Made by a program: the position numbers and the translations under genes | Shown here: one piece after another, positions 60,682-64,000 of the stretch | Numbering within the stretch: the first letter of the stretch is position 1 | Layout of the letters: each line of letters begins with the position of its first letter | NCBI GenBank assembly: GCA_039962225.1 | Contig: JAMPKV010000009.1 | Span: 186,001 to 250,000 of the forward strand | Length of the DNA stretch: 64,000 nucleotides | Source of the DNA: Microcoleus sp. AS-A8 | GTDB taxonomy: Bacteria; Cyanobacteriota; Cyanobacteriia; Cyanobacteriales; Coleofasciculaceae | Direction of reading: 5' to 3' | The notes under the pieces: generated by a model | The model's database searches: none | Told to the model about the DNA's origin: nothing | Seen by the model: only the letters and a program-made list of their open reading frames with translations

Positions 60682-63600
60682 ATGAGTCACTTGAGGAAAA
60701 AAGCTGACCTTAGACAGTCTCAGCCGGTTAATTGTAATACTAAAAAGCGGCAGATTGAAGAAGACGAAGTTCTATATAAAAACAATCCTCGATTAGAGGG
60801 GTTTCAGACGTTATATGAGAGCCTTCCCTGCATTGGCTTCTCTCTCAACTCGACAGGTAGGATTCTGGCTGTTACCCAGTTCGGTGCGGCTTATTTGGGG
60901 TATAGGGTTACAGACTTAACCCAAAAATCAATTGTGCCCGTAATTGAACAAGAAGACCAAGCTATATTTCAATCCCAATTAGCTGGCTTACAGCAACAAG
61001 CTAATCCGATTAGGAAATGGGAACTCCGGCTAGTGCATCAAAATGGTAGCCTCTTATCGGCAAAAGCGAGTGCTTGCTTAGTTCCTGGAACCCAATCTAA
61101 TCCAATTATTAGCCTCGTTTGTGAAGAGATTACGTCGTACAAACCCAACGAGGAAACAGCGCCAAAGTCTGAAGCAAGTTTCTATCTTAACGTTGAGCCA
61201 ACTAACCATTCCCCCAAGCAAATCGACCAAACGGATGAGCCGTTAGCCGAGAAGAATTTTGAGCGTTCTTTAGAGGACGTTTGCAGCCAAGAAGAGATGC
61301 TACGAATGATACTTAGCACATCTCCTTTGGCCTTTTACGTCGTAGACAACCGTACTGATGCAATTCTTTACTTTAACCACCGCTTCTGCGAAATTTGGGG
61401 TCTCGAACACCTGGAAGACCCGATGCGGCGGGGTGAGCTTAAAAACAACGATATCATTTCCAAGTGCTTACCTCTGGTCATGGATGTGGTGGCATTGGCT
61501 GAGTTGTACCAAGCCTTGCAAAGTGAGAACAACCCATGCGTTGTTGAGGATGAAATTTACTTTGTAGATGGGCGTACTATCCGACGCTTTTCGGCGCAAA
61601 TCCGAGATGAATCTGGGCATTACCGAGGACGCCTGTATATTTTCGAGGATATGACTCAGCGCCAGCCAGCCCAGATTAAATTCAACTATCTAGAATGTAA
61701 TGGCGAAGAACATAACTGGGCCTTCTCTCGTGAGATTAATAAACGCCTACAAACAGAAGTTGCCTTGATTGAGGCGCTACAGGAGAGCGAGGCACGGTTC
61801 AGAGCATCTATGGAGGGAAGTTTAGATTCGTGCTTTGTATTTCAGAGCGTGCGAGATCAAAGCGGATGTATTGAGGACTTTGCTTTTATTGATATCAACT
61901 CGAACGGCGAGAAGCTGATTTCGATGTCTAAAGCGGAAGTTTTGGGCAAGAACTTGTGCGAATTGCTCCCCATTAATCGCACCGCAGGATTTTTTGAGAA
62001 ATACGTTCGGGTTGTAGAAACCAGAGAAGTTTTGGAGGAAGAGTTTGCCATTTCCAAAGCGGGAATTACGGCCTCATGGTTACATCATCAGGTCATTCCC
62101 TTTGCAGATGGGATAGCGATTACGACAAGAGATATTACGGAACGCAAGCAAGCCGAAGAAGCGCTACGACAACAATTTTTGAAGGAGCAGCTCATTCGGA
62201 CAATTGCAGGACGCATTCATCAGTCGTTGAACCTGGAGGAAATTCTCAACACCACAGTTGCCGAAGTGCGGCAATTTCTGGAGTGCGATCGCGTACTGAT
62301 TTTCCGCCTCCGTGCTGATGGCAGTGGCGTGGTGGTTGTGGAATCGGTTGGCGGTGAATGGATACCCATGTCAGGAACGGTAATCAACGATCACTACCTG
62401 GCACAAAGCTATATCCAGCTTTACCAACAAGGGCGAATTCAAGCAGTAGAGGATATTTATACCGCCACATTGGCTCCTTGTCATCGCGAGCTACTGGCTC
62501 AGTTTCAGGTAAGAGCGAACCTCGTCGTCCCCATTGTCCACGAAGAACAATTGTGGGGGTTGCTGGTGGCTCAGCAGTGTAGCGCACCCCGGAAGTGGCA
62601 GGCATTGGAAATCGATTTACTCAAGAGCCTGTCCACCCAAGCCGCGATCGCCATTCAGCAATCTGAGCTATATCAGCAGGCTCAAGCCGAAATCATTCAA
62701 CGCCAACAAACCGAAGAAGCACTACGGCAGCAGTTTCAACGAGAGCGTTTAATTGGAGCGATCGCAGGACGCATTCGTCGATCTCTAAAGTTGGAGAAGA
62801 TTCTCAATGCCACCGTGGCTGAAGTGCGACAAGTGCTTCAGACGGATCGGGTGATTATTTTCCGTTTCCAGCCAAACTGGAGTGGGAATGTCGTTGTGGA
62901 ATCTGTAGCGTCCAGTTGCTTCTCTATTCTGGGACGGAACATCTATGACCCTTGTTTTGAACAAGAGTATGTCTTACCTTACAAACAAGGTCGGGTTCTG
63001 GCTGTCGAAGATATTTATGCCGCCAATCTAGACCCCTGTCATCTTGATTTACTCGCCCAGATCCAGGTTAGAGCCAACCTCGTCGTACCCATTGTGAGCA
63101 ACAATCAATTGTGGGGACTCCTCGTTGCCCATCACTGTTGTGAACCCCGACAATGGCAGTCATGGGAAATAGACTTGCTCTCAGCCTTGGCGGCTCAAGC
63201 GGCGATCGCGATTCAGCATAGCCAATTGTATGAACAGGCGAAATCCCATTTCTTACAAGAACAGTTACTCAATCAGCTCACTCAAGCGATTCGCAGTTCT
63301 TTAGACTTAGAGACAATTTTTGCCACAGCTGTTCGTGAGATTGGCTCTCTTGTAGAAGTAGACTACGCTCACATCGTGCAATACTTGCCGGAACAAAAGC
63401 TGTGGTTAACTGTATCCGAATATCGGAAATCCCTTGACTTGCCAGTCGCACTCGGAATCAAAATTCCCGATGAAAATAATCCGCTTGCCTCCCAACTCAA
63501 GCGATTAGAAATCGTGAGAATTCACGATACTGATACCTGTGAACACCCGATTAATCAAGACTATGCAAAAACCTTTCCAGGCGCTTGGTTACTCGTACCC

Positions 63601-64000
63601 TTACACTTTGGCGACTCGGTTTGGGGCAGTCTGGGTTTAGTGAAAAACATGCATCCGTACCATTGGCAAGACTGGGAAGTGGAATTAATCTATGCAGTTG
63701 CGGCTCAACTTGCGATCGCGATTCAACAAGCCGAACTTTACCAGCAAAGTCGCAGCGCCACGGCACAAGCACAGTCACAAGCAAAACAACTGGAGCAAGC
63801 TTTAATTGAACTACAAAATACCCAAGGACATCTGGTACAGAGCGAAAAAATGTCCAGTCTTGGACAATTAGTCGCTGGCGTCGCGCATGAAATTAATAAC
63901 CCCGTCAGCTTTATTTATGGCAATCTTGTTCATGCCAGTGGCTACACTCAAGATATTTTGGGTTTAGTCGAGCTTTATCAACAGCACTATCCTCAACCCG
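60682..64000 (+). CDS. PAS-PAS-PAS-GAF-GAF-GAF histidine kinase, 5' part
   Basis: Open from ATG 60682 to the right edge (1106 residues shown). Domains in order: three PAS-like regions (about 40-150, 195-325 and 365-495) and three GAFs (about 505-680, 690-855, 860-1010). A HisKA start follows with His1069 in [13 protein letters not shown]1 carries Cys600-His601 (LAPCHREL). GAF2 has both DXCF (DPCF, 756-759) and Cys786-His787 (DPCHLDL). Both fit bilin-binding cyanobacteriochrome GAFs; GAF3 has neither. It is cytoplasmic, without a membrane helix. The transmitter is close to those of the other two kinases in the window. The ATPase part lies beyond the window. Confidence 0.93.
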   Translation, partial: MSHLRKKADLRQSQPVNCNTKKRQIEEDEVLYKNNPRLEGFQTLYESLPCIGFSLNSTGRILAVTQFGAAYLGYRVTDLTQKSIVPVIEQEDQAIFQSQLAGLQQQANPIRKWELRLVHQNGSLLSAKASACLVPGTQSNPIISLVCEEITSYKPNEETAPKSEASFYLNVEPTNHSPKQIDQTDEPLAEKNFERSLEDVCSQEEMLRMILSTSPLAFYVVDNRTDAILYFNHRFCEIWGLEHLEDPMRRGELKNNDIISKCLPLVMDVVALAELYQALQSENNPCVVEDEIYFVDGRTIRRFSAQIRDESGHYRGRLYIFEDMTQRQPAQIKFNYLECNGEEHNWAFSREINKRLQTEVALIEALQESEARFRASMEGSLDSCFVFQSVRDQSGCIEDFAFIDINSNGEKLISMSKAEVLGKNLCELLPINRTAGFFEKYVRVVETREVLEEEFAISKAGITASWLHHQVIPFADGIAITTRDITERKQAEEALRQQFLKEQLIRTIAGRIHQSLNLEEILNTTVAEVRQFLECDRVLIFRLRADGSGVVVVESVGGEWIPMSGTVINDHYLAQSYIQLYQQGRIQAVEDIYTATLAPCHRELLAQFQVRANLVVPIVHEEQLWGLLVAQQCSAPRKWQALEIDLLKSLSTQAAIAIQQSELYQQAQAEIIQRQQTEEALRQQFQRERLIGAIAGRIRRSLKLEKILNATVAEVRQVLQTDRVIIFRFQPNWSGNVVVESVASSCFSILGRNIYDPCFEQEYVLPYKQGRVLAVEDIYAANLDPCHLDLLAQIQVRANLVVPIVSNNQLWGLLVAHHCCEPRQWQSWEIDLLSALAAQAAIAIQHSQLYEQAKSHFLQEQLLNQLTQAIRSSLDLETIFATAVREIGSLVEVDYAHIVQYLPEQKLWLTVSEYRKSLDLPVALGIKIPDENNPLASQLKRLEIVRIHDTDTCEHPINQDYAKTFPGAWLLVPLHFGDSVWGSLGLVKNMHPYHWQDWEVELIYAVAAQLAIAIQQAELYQQSRSATAQAQSQAKQLEQALIELQNTQGHLVQSEKMSSLGQLVAGVAHEINNPVSFIYGNLVHASGYTQDILGLVELYQQHYPQP

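Noticed and set aside
1-64000. tRNA, rRNA or CRISPR arrays
   Set aside because: No T-loop-like GTTCGANTC words in a cloverleaf context, no rRNA blocks and no regularly spaced direct repeats were recognised; the REP clusters are palindromic and too few to be CRISPR.

Overview
The window reads as a chromosomal segment of a filamentous, Coleofasciculus/Microcoleus-like cyanobacterium. The evidence is the frequent HIP1 octamer GCGATCGC, the thylakoid-type thioredoxin TxlA, a NIL-ferredoxin, FtsZ/FtsQ of cyanobacterial type, DUF3598 and pentapeptide-repeat proteins, large PAS/GAF histidine kinases, a WD40-STAND giant and a secreted hemagglutinin/CHAT protein. Assignments rest on reading motifs by eye; no database search was run. 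No tRNA, rRNA or CRISPR array was recognised.

Layout. 0-11 kb: 5' part of uvrB (leaves the left edge), a pilin-like protein, a small RPI-repeat protein behind a good promoter and hairpin leader, CsbD, a PBP4-type carboxypeptidase, an SDR epimerase, a response regulator, an SLC45-type transporter and a PAS-GAF histidine kinase. 11-22 kb: an accessory, defence-like island with a HARE-HTH protein, an Rpn/DUF4351 nuclease, a DGQHR protein and, divergent from it, a translationally coupled dndB-HNH endonuclease-dndC operon. This is followed by a REP-flanked RAYT transposase gene and then dndD. A stand-alone GAF protein with cyanobacteriochrome motifs comes next. 22-28 kb: housekeeping genes (txlA, NIL-ferredoxin, thiD, ftsZ, ftsQ). 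28-38 kb: a P-loop ATPase, the 1806-residue nSTAND-WD40 protein and a C-terminal processing protease. 38-50 kb: an EF-G paralogue, a TPR protein, a CHASE4 histidine kinase, a 1636-residue glycosyltransferase/hemagglutinin/CHAT fusion, a methyltransferase and a P-type ATPase relic. 50-60 kb: a DUF2062 protein, the Dnd-associated methyltransferase, dndE, three related secreted pentapeptide proteins, DUF3598, SufE and small unknowns. 60.7-64 kb: a PAS/GAF kinase leaving the right edge, with two GAF domains carrying bilin-attachment motifs.

Main biological story. DNA phosphorothioation genes are all present except a dedicated dndA, but they are split. dndB, dndC and dndD lie at 15-21.8 kb, while dndE and the dnd-associated methyltransferase lie about 30 kb away at 51.6-54.7 kb. 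Between dndB and dndC, with 4-nt start/stop overlaps on both sides, sits an HNH nuclease whose N-terminus looks like the phosphorothioate-binding (SBD) fold of ScoMcrA-type enzymes. No dndFGH is seen. A sulfur-sensing nuclease wired into the modification operon is the best candidate here for an undescribed system. A second theme is sensing: three kinases share nearly the same transmitter with different sensor modules, and several GAF domains carry DXCF and/or Cys-His motifs of cyanobacteriochromes.
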